This document shows positions 15,644-22,738 of a stretch of 22,738 nt of DNA, piece after piece. The notes below the pieces were generated by a model. That model was not told the origin of the DNA. It made no database searches and was given only the letters and a program-made list of their open reading frames with translations. The DNA lies in NCBI GenBank assembly GCA_049965715.1, contig JBMFWA010000021.1:1-22738 (forward strand), in the 5' to 3' direction. Every line of letters starts with the position of its first letter. The first letter of the stretch is position 1. Source of the DNA: JAKAFX01 sp049965715 (lineage in GTDB: Archaea; Thermoplasmatota; Thermoplasmata; Thermoplasmatales; Thermoplasmataceae). The position numbers and the translations under genes were made by a program.

Positions 15644-17063
15644 GATCTAAACTTTGGTAGTTCCTGATTTCGCGATTGCAATCATCAACGGAGAACCTTT
15701 CGGGATCATAACCCTTGCCCGCCCACTTCTTCATGTAGGAATGATCTGGATGCTTGGGGTCTGCAAGTATTTCCAGGAGATCGTAGTATCCGGGAACACC
15801 GCCGCAGTCCTCGCGGGGCGCCCTGCGCTTTCCGCTCACGCACATTGGATATTCAGTGTCCGGATCTGCATCCTCGATTTTTTCAACGGTGATGTTGTGT
15901 TCCCAGTCGTCTCCAAAATCATAGGTGTAATGGAATCTGGTCCCCTTTGCCAGATTGAGATCGCAAAGCTTTATTCCCGTGCTGTCCTCACTGCGATCTT
16001 CGAAGGCATCGTCCTCCTCGTTCGGGGGCGAATAGCTTGTTCCACGTATCTCAAATTCATGGAGATGATAATTTTCCCATCCCATAGCTGCCTGGATCAT
16101 CAGGTGCAGATCCTCAAGCGTGGCATCGTCCCTAACAACTATTCTCCTCCATATGGGTGGCGAGATGCCCTCTATGGACACCTTGAAGGTTATCGCCCTT
16201 TCCTTTTCATCTGCATAATCTTTCCTGGAACTGGCAGCTTTAGGTTTCTTCACGTTCCTTTTCTCTGGAATGTCCGGCATTCCATCCTTCATCCTGTATG
16301 GGGTCACAGATTCCGCATCGCCTTCATAGATATGCAACACGAAGTCCTTAAGCAGTTTTGATCTGAACCTGTTGCGACTCATCGTAAGAACAGTGTTCTT
16401 ATTTATGGTGATTGAGCCGAAGATGGTTGCTGCAAATACCTTGTTGCTATCAGCATCAAGGTATACAAGCACGGAATATGTTTTGCTCGACTCAGGGTTC
16501 GGAACTATCTCGATCGCAAGGGAATAGTTTCTGTATTTCTTGACAAGAGTCTCACCATTCTTCAGCATTTTTTCAAATGGGTCGCTTCTGCGATTCCTCT
16601 TGACAGCAATTATGTCTCCCAGGTCAAACTCCTCTTCAGTGAACTGTTCTTCTAGAACTTCTTTCTCCGGATTTCCCGGGAGAGTATGATCCGACGATGA
16701 TATGATCTGCAGCATCTCGGTGATGTCCCTGTCTGAACCGGAGTAATGCGCATTGACAATATATTGAAAGATTGTCGACATCCAGAACATCAAATCCTTC
16801 TTTTTGAGAGGCGATGCCTCGAACCTGTCAGATAATTCTCTGATTCTCCCATTCAGCCGATCGCCCATAAGGGGCTTGAGTTTTGAGATCTCATTATCCT
16901 GTTCATCGTCATGTGCGGAGGTTATCATGTTGAGAAGGATTCCGGCTGAATTGGAAATCTTCATGAAATCTGTTTCCTCAGGTATATCCGTGTCGGTGAA
17001 TATGATGATCTGCCGATCTTTACCGTATCTGTTTGACCTTGCCATAATGAACAGTATCTTCAC
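15603..17063 (-). CDS. pRiA4b ORF3-like domain protein with a long N-terminal extension
   Basis: A 486-residue protein. Residues from about 289 to 470 match the plasmid pRiA4b ORF-3-like domain (also a passenger of IS1096-type elements): FKVSIEGISPPIWRRIVV, LHLMIQAAMGWENYHLHEF, FHYTYDFGDDWEHNI, then CGGVPGYYDLLEILADP. The function of that domain is unknown. The first 285 residues carry no motif I recognise; they include an acidic stretch (EEQFTEEEFDLGD) and a beta-rich part near 180-225, joined by a Lys/Ser-rich linker at about 268-290. Two starts are possible: GTG at 17063, with ATAATATT about 27 bases upstream, or ATG at 17045 (M7). Its 3' end overlaps the AbiEii relic. Probably accessory. 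Confidence 0.85.
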   Translation of the reverse strand: MKILFIMARSNRYGKDRQIIIFTDTDIPEETDFMKISNSAGILLNMITSAHDDEQDNEISKLKPLMGDRLNGRIRELSDRFEASPLKKKDLMFWMSTIFQYIVNAHYSGSDRDITEMLQIISSSDHTLPGNPEKEVLEEQFTEEEFDLGDIIAVKRNRRSDPFEKMLKNGETLVKKYRNYSLAIEIVPNPESSKTYSVLVYLDADSNKVFAATIFGSITINKNTVLTMSRNRFRSKLLKDFVLHIYEGDAESVTPYRMKDGMPDIPEKRNVKKPKAASSRKDYADEKERAITFKVSIEGISPPIWRRIVVRDDATLEDLHLMIQAAMGWENYHLHEFEIRGTSYSPPNEEDDAFEDRSEDSTGIKLCDLNLAKGTRFHYTYDFGDDWEHNITVEKIEDADPDTEYPMCVSGKRRAPREDCGGVPGYYDLLEILADPKHPDHSYMKKWAGKGYDPERFSVDDCNREIRNYQSLDLGFYEKKKGKGSV

Positions 17064-17189
17064 TTTTAATTTTCTTTAGCTCCGAAATATTATCATCACT
17101 GACTATTTGTTCAGATCGTGTTCACAAACTTGAAAGTGAAGACTGTCGGTCATACAGATTGTTTTGGATAATTGCCTTTCCAAATAGAA

Positions 17190-17648
17190 CTAAAGCATCC
17201 GCCACATGAGCAATGCATCGGAGAAATCACTGTAATAGCTTGGAAGTGTATGTGTGATTGAAAAATTGTATTTCCTGTAGAATTTTATGGCCTCATGGTT
17301 GTCCGTTCTTACCTCAAGCCTCACGCTGAGAAAATTTTCCTCCCTGCACTGGTTCATGAAGCCGTCGATCAGCAGGGAGCCTATACCCATCTTTCTGTAG
17401 CCCTCCCTTACTGCGAAAAGCAGGATCCTTGCCTCGGTCCTGGTGTATTTTGAACCTGCAATGAACCCCAGTATCGTGTCGTTGGACTGGTAAACCTTGA
17501 TTCCTGATGGCCATGAGAGATATATCTCGTAAATTATGTCGGAGGTGTAGAATTCCGTCATGGAATCGTTGGCGATTCGGGTTATGGCATCCAGATCACT
17601 GGGTTCGAAATTCCTCATCAAACCCAATGGGGGTGCTTTGACTATCAT
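17190..17648 (-). CDS. GNAT-family N-acetyltransferase (RimI-like)
   Basis: Acetyl-CoA-dependent acetyltransferase, probably acting on protein N-termini or small amines. The acetyl-CoA loop is VREGYRKMGIGSLL (the R-x-x-G-x-G/A type, about residues 80-93), followed by LEVRTDNHEAIKFYRKYNF with the Asn and Tyr conserved in RimI/Ard1-like enzymes. The ATG at 17648 gives 152 residues. An in-frame TTG at 17672 would add eight residues, and ATG 17618 would start just before the domain (MRNFEPSDLDAI). No Shine-Dalgarno helps decide. It lies downstream of the ClC gene on the same strand but 160 bp away, with a hairpin-forming repeat between, so it is probably a separate unit. Family sure, substrate unknown. 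Confidence 0.9.
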   Translation of the reverse strand: MIVKAPPLGLMRNFEPSDLDAITRIANDSMTEFYTSDIIYEIYLSWPSGIKVYQSNDTILGFIAGSKYTRTEARILLFAVREGYRKMGIGSLLIDGFMNQCREENFLSVRLEVRTDNHEAIKFYRKYNFSITHTLPSYYSDFSDALLMWRML

Positions 17649-17749
17649 GATGTTCGGATTCGTCAATCGCAATCACTGACTAAAAAGTTATGCCTATCAT
17701 TTCCCTGAATCATTTGGAAAGAGTTGAATCGCCGGAAAAGAAACGTTCA

Positions 17750-17772
17750 CGATAAATGAATATTATTTATCG
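17750..17772. repeat. Perfect inverted repeat between the ClC and GNAT genes
   Basis: CGATAAAT and ATTTATCG form 8-bp arms around a 7-base A/T loop. It lies 39 bases beyond the ClC stop codon in the minus direction. It could be a hairpin in the ClC 3' end, an operator, or chance in A/T-rich sequence. Confidence 0.4.
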
Positions 17773-17810
17773 CTTAAGCCTGGAACTCCCGGCTTTCATT
17801 CCTCATAGTC

Positions 17811-19628
17811 TTAACTTCTCCTCATTGCCATTGCTTTTATGTGCCTTATCTCCCTGTTATAAGCATCAGCAATCTCGGAAAACCCGAGCGTTCCGACGAC
17901 ATTCTGGTTCTCGTCCAGTACAACAAGCTTTCCTACACTTGACTTTGTCAGCATATCCAGACCAAGATGAATGTTGTCGTTTATGCCTATGGTCATATCC
18001 TGCACCTGGCTCATGACCTCTGACACGCTCGGATTTTTCTGCACAAGTTCCTCACTGAGATTTTCCAGCGAAAGATAACCGACAAATTTCCTGTCCTTCT
18101 CGACAACTATTCCCTTGGTCCTGCTCTCACGTATCTTCAGAACTGCATCCTTAAGCGGCGTTTCAGGCGTGACGAAAAGATAATCCTTCTTCATTGCTTC
18201 GTAGACCTTGACCTCGTCCATTATGGGCTTTTCGTACTCATAGGCATGAGCCTTGGAGTCCGCCCTGTTGTTTACCTGTTTTCTGTAGATACCATTGCTT
18301 CCCTTGACAAAGTATGCTGTCACTGTTGCAAGCATCAGCGGAATGAAAAGCGCATAGCTCTGTGTCATTTCGGTTCCCATTATAATGACCGACAGAGGAG
18401 CGTTCGAGATTCCCCCGAAGAAAGCTATCATGGTTACGACAATAATGTCCTGGTTGCTAAGAAATGGAAAGAACGGCTGGAAGAGAATAGCGAGCACGCC
18501 ACCAAGGAATGCCCCTATGACCAAACCGGGGGCAAACACACCTCCCGATCCGCCGGATCCTATTGTGAGAGAGGTGGCGAGCATCTTCGCAAGAACAAGC
18601 ACAAGAAGCAGTATGAGCGGGAAGTAAAGCGGAAAATAGAATTCCTGCTGTATCCATCCGTATCCCAGACCCATAACCTCGGGAAAGAACATTGCAATGA
18701 TGCCAACTCCCAATCCACCAATGGCCGGCCTGAAGTATTTTGAAATGGGATCCAATCTGCTGAAGAGTTTCTGCACGCCATAGAACATCCTAACATAACC
18801 CATACCCACGAGACCTGAAGCTATGCCAAGGACCAGATACAGGAGAAGCGATGCAGGATGGTAGAATCCGGTGATGTCTCCAGCAGGAATTGAGAATATC
18901 GGCTTGTAATCGAAGAGATATCCAAAGATTGAGTATCCCACCACTGAGGCGATTATGGACGGTATGAGAGCGTCGACCTCAAAATCCCTCTTGTAAAGAA
19001 TTTCGGAGCTCAGAAGGGCTCCCCCCAGGGGTGCCATGAACACGCTTCCGATCCCGGCGCCGATTCCCGTTGCCATGGCAATCCTTCTGTCCTTGTCGTT
19101 CATCCGGAAGAAGTCTGCAACCGCCGAGCCAAATCCGGCAGCTATCTGTGCAGTTGGACCCTCCCTTCCTGCACTTCCACCGGATCCAATGGTCACCGCA
19201 GAAGCTGCAAGTTTCACCAGTGGAATCCTTCTTCTGATCTTCCCGTCCTTGTTGTGGAATGCATCAATGGCAGCATCCGTACCATGGCCCTCCGCCTCCG
19301 GTGCAAACCTGTATACTATGAAACCCGAAACAAGTCCGCCGAGCGTTGTTGATATCGGTATGAGAAGAAATTTCATGGTTGGTAGTGTGAAATATGGAGG
19401 AAGTGTGTAAGAGGCTTGACCTCCAGATATGTATGTTCTGGGAGGTGCAAAGCCTGTGATCTCCGTCAGTATATACTTCGTGCCCAGTTCAATGGAATAA
19501 TAAATTGCTATTGATCCCAGGCCGGCAATTATGCCTATGAAGATACCCATTATCACCCATTTTCTTATCTCGCCAGAGATGATCTGCCTTCTCACAGAAT
19601 CATAAAGCAGCCGAAAATAGGATGTCAT
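17811..19628 (-). CDS. ClC-family chloride transporter/channel with two C-terminal CBS domains
   Basis: Integral membrane anion transporter of 605 residues: a ClC membrane core (about 1-450) and a cytosolic CBS pair (about 470-595). Core motifs are GSGGSAGREGP at 148-158, with the gating glutamate Glu156, and GSGGSGGVFAPG at 357-368; Tyr448 lies near the expected chloride-coordinating tyrosine. The position matching the internal proton glutamate of E. coli ClC (Glu203) seems to be Ile210 (SSEILYKRDFE), by eye. Coupling to protons may therefore differ from the classical antiporter. The CBS domains (KDYLFVTPETPLKDAV and SEVMSQVQDMTIGIND regions) usually sense adenine nucleotides. The ATG at 19628 is 16 bp after the XPD stop, so it is probably co-transcribed. 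Confidence 0.95.
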   Translation of the reverse strand: MTSYFRLLYDSVRRQIISGEIRKWVIMGIFIGIIAGLGSIAIYYSIELGTKYILTEITGFAPPRTYISGGQASYTLPPYFTLPTMKFLLIPISTTLGGLVSGFIVYRFAPEAEGHGTDAAIDAFHNKDGKIRRRIPLVKLAASAVTIGSGGSAGREGPTAQIAAGFGSAVADFFRMNDKDRRIAMATGIGAGIGSVFMAPLGGALLSSEILYKRDFEVDALIPSIIASVVGYSIFGYLFDYKPIFSIPAGDITGFYHPASLLLYLVLGIASGLVGMGYVRMFYGVQKLFSRLDPISKYFRPAIGGLGVGIIAMFFPEVMGLGYGWIQQEFYFPLYFPLILLLVLVLAKMLATSLTIGSGGSGGVFAPGLVIGAFLGGVLAILFQPFFPFLSNQDIIVVTMIAFFGGISNAPLSVIIMGTEMTQSYALFIPLMLATVTAYFVKGSNGIYRKQVNNRADSKAHAYEYEKPIMDEVKVYEAMKKDYLFVTPETPLKDAVLKIRESRTKGIVVEKDRKFVGYLSLENLSEELVQKNPSVSEVMSQVQDMTIGINDNIHLGLDMLTKSSVGKLVVLDENQNVVGTLGFSEIADAYNREIRHIKAMAMRRS

Positions 19629-19644
19629 CTTACGGTGAGTTATA

Positions 19645-21540
19645 TCATACCTTTTCTTTAAATTTCCTCAATTCGCTGTTCCTTTTCCTTTCCTCGAAAA
19701 ACGATATCACATCCCTGACAGGATCCCTGCTCATCTTCAGTTCCGGTATATATTTCCGAAAATTTGAGGCTCTTTTATCCAGGATGACAGCAGCGCCGAT
19801 GTCGTTCTCATTCCTGATGAGCCTGCCGATCTCCTGCCGTAGCTTTATCAGTGCAGGAAAAGTCACGGCATATTCCCATCCATTCCCGTAGTATCTCTGG
19901 TAGAAGTCCATCAGTGCCTTGTTTCTTGCGTCCGGTCTTGGATATGGTATCCCGGCAACGACCACCATCTCCAGCTCTCCGCCGGGGAAGTTCATCCCTT
20001 CCGATATTCGACCGCCGGATACTGCAAAAAGCACACCTTTACCTTCCCTGAACGAATCGACCGTTTCCATTATCCTGTTCTGCGGTGCAGATCTTTCCTC
20101 ACGTATAACTTCAAACGGGAAGGAATGCGCGAACACCTTGTCCAGCATCTGGTATGATGGAAAGAATACTATTGTCCGTCTGTTTGTTTTCTCGATCAGG
20201 TCGCTGATCATGTTGACCATCAGTTCAAGCTGGATGCTGTCGAACTGATCGAATTTCGTTGTGATCTCGTCCGAATAGATAATCGATCTGTTTTCCCTCG
20301 GGAAGACCTCGTTGATCTTCAGAAACCTGGCTCCTGTGAAGCCCGTGAGGTTGATGTATGCCTGATGGGGTTCAAGCGTGCCGGAGATGTGTATGGTCTT
20401 GGACAGCCTCAATGGGGCGAGATTCACAGATGGATCGAGACAGTATGCCTCAACCGATGCTGTCCGTCTGTTCGATACCAGCGCGATATATTTCTCGCTG
20501 TCGATCTCCTCCCATGACATTATCTTCAGGGAAAGCGAATATATCGTTGATCGGGGTACCCTCATCCTCTCTTCCTTGAGTGTTATGATCCTGTCCCCGA
20601 ATATGTTCATGTAAGCGTTCAGATCACTGAACTTATCAGAGTTCATGGAACCGGCGATCATGACATATTCCCTGAAGGTGTCGAAACTGATGCGGCCTTC
20701 ATCCTCCTCCCCAATGTAGTCCCTCTTCATCGAAAGGAGCGCTGATCTCAGCGTGTCCAGGAAATCAGATGTCCTTATCCTGGGCATGAGTTCCTCATCG
20801 CCGAATTCAACCGATTCCTTCTCTGCCCGGTCAATCTCGTCGACTGAAATGTCGAATGATGATACAGATCTGGAAATATCCGGAAGATTGTGGGCCTCGT
20901 CCAAGATTATTATAAGCTGGTCTCTTGTGATGCCCCACTGGCTGAGGAATCTCTCTCCAGCGGCAAAATTCAGGAAGTATGCGTATGGTGCTATGACAAT
21001 ATCAGCATCAGGGAGGGCTGCCTTGATGGATTCGTACGGACAGATCACATTCTCAGTCCCGTAATAATAAATTTCCTCGGCAGACGGTATCTCGTTCAGG
21101 ATGTAGTTCTTCGTTTCCTTTGATCTGACCTTATAATTGAAGAACCTGCATGCTGCATCATTTCCCTCCATGACCTTCTTCTTCCTGAGGGAGCAGAATT
21201 TTGAAAGTGATTCCGGGCTGAATTCCTCTGAATTCTCGATCTCCCTGTAAAGAAGGCACAGGTTGCCCCTTCCCTGGAATGGTATCGCCTTCAACCGCAG
21301 GTTTCCCTTGAGTTCCCGGAGTTCTGTGATGACCTGCTCCTGCTGGGAATTTGTCCTTGTCAGGTAGAGTATCTTCTTTGTGGAATCCCCTTTGTATTCT
21401 ATCGCCCCAAGAAGGCTCATTATTGTTTTTCCTGATCCGGTGGGAGCTTCAATTACCACGGAATCATAATTAGCCAGCGATTTCTTGATAAATTCGATGG
21501 TGTCACGCTGGTAGTCTCTCAATTCGTATGGATATACCAA
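19645..21540 (-). CDS. XPD/Rad3-family Fe-S DNA helicase
   Basis: 5'-3' superfamily 2 DNA helicase, probably for repair. Walker A PTGSGKT is at 33-39 and DEAH at 214-217. Motif VI is LRQEIGRLIRNENDIGA, and an FPSYQMLD-type motif lies in helicase domain 2. The Fe-S domain keeps four cysteines in the XPD arrangement: Cys95 (GRGNLC), Cys116 (FCSLR), Cys131 (AACRF) and Cys167 (VICPYE). The length of 631 residues is close to archaeal XPD. The start is TTG at 21540: the N-terminus VYPYELRDYQRDTIEF aligns with the family, and AGGAGAT stands 6 bases upstream. It lies 33 bp behind the ACT-domain gene and 16 bp before ClC, as in an operon. Confidence 0.95.
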   Translation of the reverse strand: MVYPYELRDYQRDTIEFIKKSLANYDSVVIEAPTGSGKTIMSLLGAIEYKGDSTKKILYLTRTNSQQEQVITELRELKGNLRLKAIPFQGRGNLCLLYREIENSEEFSPESLSKFCSLRKKKVMEGNDAACRFFNYKVRSKETKNYILNEIPSAEEIYYYGTENVICPYESIKAALPDADIVIAPYAYFLNFAAGERFLSQWGITRDQLIIILDEAHNLPDISRSVSSFDISVDEIDRAEKESVEFGDEELMPRIRTSDFLDTLRSALLSMKRDYIGEEDEGRISFDTFREYVMIAGSMNSDKFSDLNAYMNIFGDRIITLKEERMRVPRSTIYSLSLKIMSWEEIDSEKYIALVSNRRTASVEAYCLDPSVNLAPLRLSKTIHISGTLEPHQAYINLTGFTGARFLKINEVFPRENRSIIYSDEITTKFDQFDSIQLELMVNMISDLIEKTNRRTIVFFPSYQMLDKVFAHSFPFEVIREERSAPQNRIMETVDSFREGKGVLFAVSGGRISEGMNFPGGELEMVVVAGIPYPRPDARNKALMDFYQRYYGNGWEYAVTFPALIKLRQEIGRLIRNENDIGAAVILDKRASNFRKYIPELKMSRDPVRDVISFFEERKRNSELRKFKEKV

Positions 21541-21546
21541 AGCTGA

Positions 21547-21553
21547 ATCTCCT
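21547..21553 (-). promoter_or_regulatory. Shine-Dalgarno site supporting the TTG start of the XPD-family helicase
   Basis: AGGAGAT on the minus strand lies 6 bases before TTG at 21540. It is the same motif and spacing as before vapC. It supports use of a TTG start and internal translation initiation within a multigene message. Confidence 0.7.
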
Positions 21554-21573
21554 GCACTACAAGAGAAGATTTC

Positions 21574-22089
21574 CTACAATATTACGATTGCCCTGACTCC
21601 GGCCACTTTCCTGAGTTCTGGAAGGAGTTCTGCGGGAATTGTTTTCTCAGTTATCACAAGTGCCTTTGGATCTTTGACCATTTCTGGATCGTCGACGATT
21701 ACCTGTCTCACGTTGATTCCATGTGCGGCTATCACAGACAGTATGCCGGCGATTATTCCTGGGCGGTTTGCCTCCTCTGGAATGACCTGTATCCTCCCGA
21801 AGTTGACAAGATAATCAGCACTGCCAAGGTTTGCCATTGGTTTGAGATTAGAGAAGAATGTGTAGAGATCAGGATCTTCGGAAATCTTTCTGAGAGCTTC
21901 GAGAACCACTCTCCTGTCAATGCCCATTGCATTCGCGAGCGAGTTGGGTTTAATCTCCACATCGGAACAGTAAATCCTTGGAACATTTTCGAAGTCCCTC
22001 ACGACACTGAGCCCTGACTGTATCAGCTTGTTGATCACCATCAGTTGCGAAGGGCTGTTCCTGAACCTGTCCTGTAATTTATTCCACAT
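21574..22089 (-). CDS. ACT-domain protein, predicted regulator of amino acid metabolism (COG2150-like)
   Basis: 171 residues from ATG 22089. The N-terminal 60-80 residues form an HTH-like region (SQLMVINKLIQSGLSV, then NSLANAMGIDRRVVLEALRKI). The last 70 residues form an ACT domain (GRIQVIPEEANRPGIIAGIL, then AAHGINVRQVIVDDPEM, ending VAGVRAIVIL). ACT domains bind amino acids, so the protein may sense one and regulate transcription; which one is not shown. An upstream in-frame TTG at 22110 would add seven residues (MGYYIYT) that overlap a TATA-like stretch, so ATG is preferred. It heads a minus-strand series with the helicase and ClC genes, although nothing links their functions. Confidence 0.85.
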   Translation of the reverse strand: MWNKLQDRFRNSPSQLMVINKLIQSGLSVVRDFENVPRIYCSDVEIKPNSLANAMGIDRRVVLEALRKISEDPDLYTFFSNLKPMANLGSADYLVNFGRIQVIPEEANRPGIIAGILSVIAAHGINVRQVIVDDPEMVKDPKALVITEKTIPAELLPELRKVAGVRAIVIL

Positions 22090-22209
22090 AGTATAAATAT
22101 AGTAGCCCAATCAACTAGTTATCTTTTTGCTAGAACTGGTTCGTGATAAGGGATCGTTTATGACAACTGCCTGAATTACGTTTAGGACATTCAAAATTTC
22201 ACAGGCAAA

Positions 22210-22221
22210 GTATTTATATTA
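22210..22221 (+). promoter_or_regulatory. TATA-like box of the pilin-like gene
   Basis: GTATTTATATTA is centred about 27 bases before the ATG at 22243, matching leaderless archaeal transcription. The divergent ACT-domain gene starts 154 bp to the left. Confidence 0.6.
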
Positions 22222-22242
22222 TGAATATTATAACTCATGACC

Positions 22243-22738
22243 ATGATGAATAAAGGGTTAAAACCCGTTATGTATAAGGATAAGGCGGTATCGCCTATAA
22301 TTGCCACGATTTTGTTAGTGGCAATAACTGTGATACTGGCAAGCACATTGTATATAGCGCTAGGTGGGTTTTTCTCACACACTGCATCTGCGGCGCCAAC
22401 TGCTTCGATATCAGCGACAAACACAACAAGTTCTATTAGTACTACCGCTACAAGCAATAATTACACTTACACGATTGGAATTGGGAGCGTTAGTTCAAGT
22501 ACCGTTCCTTGGTCGTCCACAGAGTGGTCAGTTACTATAAATGGAGCTTTGTACACTGTTACTTGGATTTCGGCTTCAACCGGTTGGACTTATTCTTCTA
22601 GTACTGCTGGACAACCGTCGTCAATAACAGTATCTGCTCCTAGTGGTACTTACGTCACAGGAGCTACCCTGTCTATGACAATAACATATTCAGGTACTGC
22701 CCCAGTTTTGGCCCCTGGACCGATCACGACTCTAGCAT
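22243..22738 (+). CDS. Archaeal type IV pilin-like protein (5' part; runs off the window)
   Basis: The frame stays open from ATG 22243 to the end of the window, so the gene is partial at its 3' end. A class III (prepilin) signal is clear: a basic start, then YKDKA followed by VSPIIATILLVAITVILAS, the conserved 'AVSPI' N-terminus of archaeal pilins. Cleavage by a prepilin peptidase would be just before or near Val in DKA-VSP. The region after it is rich in Ser, Thr, Ala and Gly with Asn-X-Ser/Thr sites (ATNTTSS, SNNYTYT), which suggests a glycosylated surface filament subunit or a pilin-like secreted protein. A TATA box lies 27 bases upstream. Starting at the second ATG (22246) is equally possible. 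Confidence 0.85.
   Translation, partial: MMNKGLKPVMYKDKAVSPIIATILLVAITVILASTLYIALGGFFSHTASAAPTASISATNTTSSISTTATSNNYTYTIGIGSVSSSTVPWSSTEWSVTINGALYTVTWISASTGWTYSSSTAGQPSSITVSAPSGTYVTGATLSMTITYSGTAPVLAPGPITTLA

Noticed and set aside
15654..16361. 235-codon plus-strand ORF
   Set aside because: Antisense to the strongly conserved ORF3 domain; its sequence has no motif and no start signal.
18246..18743. 165-codon plus-strand ORF opposite the ClC gene
   Set aside because: Shadow of the ClC core, His/Lys/Arg-rich nonsense composition, no promoter or Shine-Dalgarno.
22191..22457. Minus-strand ORF opposite the pilin gene
   Set aside because: The opposite strand carries a clear prepilin signal with a well-placed TATA box; the antisense reading is an echo of its hydrophobic helix.

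Overview
The window looks like chromosomal DNA of a Thermoplasmata-type archaeon (Thermoplasma, Ferroplasma or Cuniculiplasma relatives). This is inference from content: an archaeal-type S-adenosylmethionine synthetase, an archaeal topoisomerase IA with zinc fingers, a presenilin-like membrane protease, a DRG-type GTPase, an XPD/Rad3 helicase with four Fe-S cysteines, a COG2150-type ACT protein, a type IV pilin with a class III signal, a tRNA with no encoded CCA, and many genes with a TATA-like box about 25-30 bases before the start codon (leaderless). Several starts are TTG or GTG, two of them backed by a clear Shine-Dalgarno motif.

Layout. 1-9.1 kb is housekeeping: tRNA-Val(GAC) and MAT on minus; purH on plus, with an apparent +1 frameshift near its 5' end; an aldo/keto reductase on plus, converging on a minus pair of topA and a presenilin-like protease that overlap by 56 bp; then a plus pair, an Mtq2/HemK2-type release-factor methyltransferase and a DRG GTPase. 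An APH-type small-molecule kinase follows (9.2-10.1 kb).

10.1-17.1 kb is accessory. It has a decayed transposase N-terminal-like piece (about 10.28-10.6 kb), a VapBC toxin-antitoxin pair with an ornate operator, a possible small ORF, an unrecognised 504-residue helical protein, a decayed transposase C-terminal-like piece (about 13.5-13.7 kb), an AAA/DUF4143 ATPase, an orphan AbiEii C-terminal remnant, and a pRiA4b-ORF3-type protein with a long novel N-terminal region. The ATPase promoter carries four heptamers (ATGCGAA or its complement, one with a mismatch) at exact 21-bp intervals, and a 16-bp element from it recurs at the start of the 504-residue gene.

17.2-22.1 kb returns to a minus-strand block: a GNAT acetyltransferase, a ClC antiporter/channel with CBS domains, an XPD-family helicase and an ACT-domain regulator, the last three spaced like an operon. 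The window ends inside a type IV pilin-like gene on plus that runs off the edge.

The least ordinary points are the purH frameshift, the 21-bp-phased operator array of the ATPase gene, and the unexplained 504-residue and ORF3-fusion proteins.
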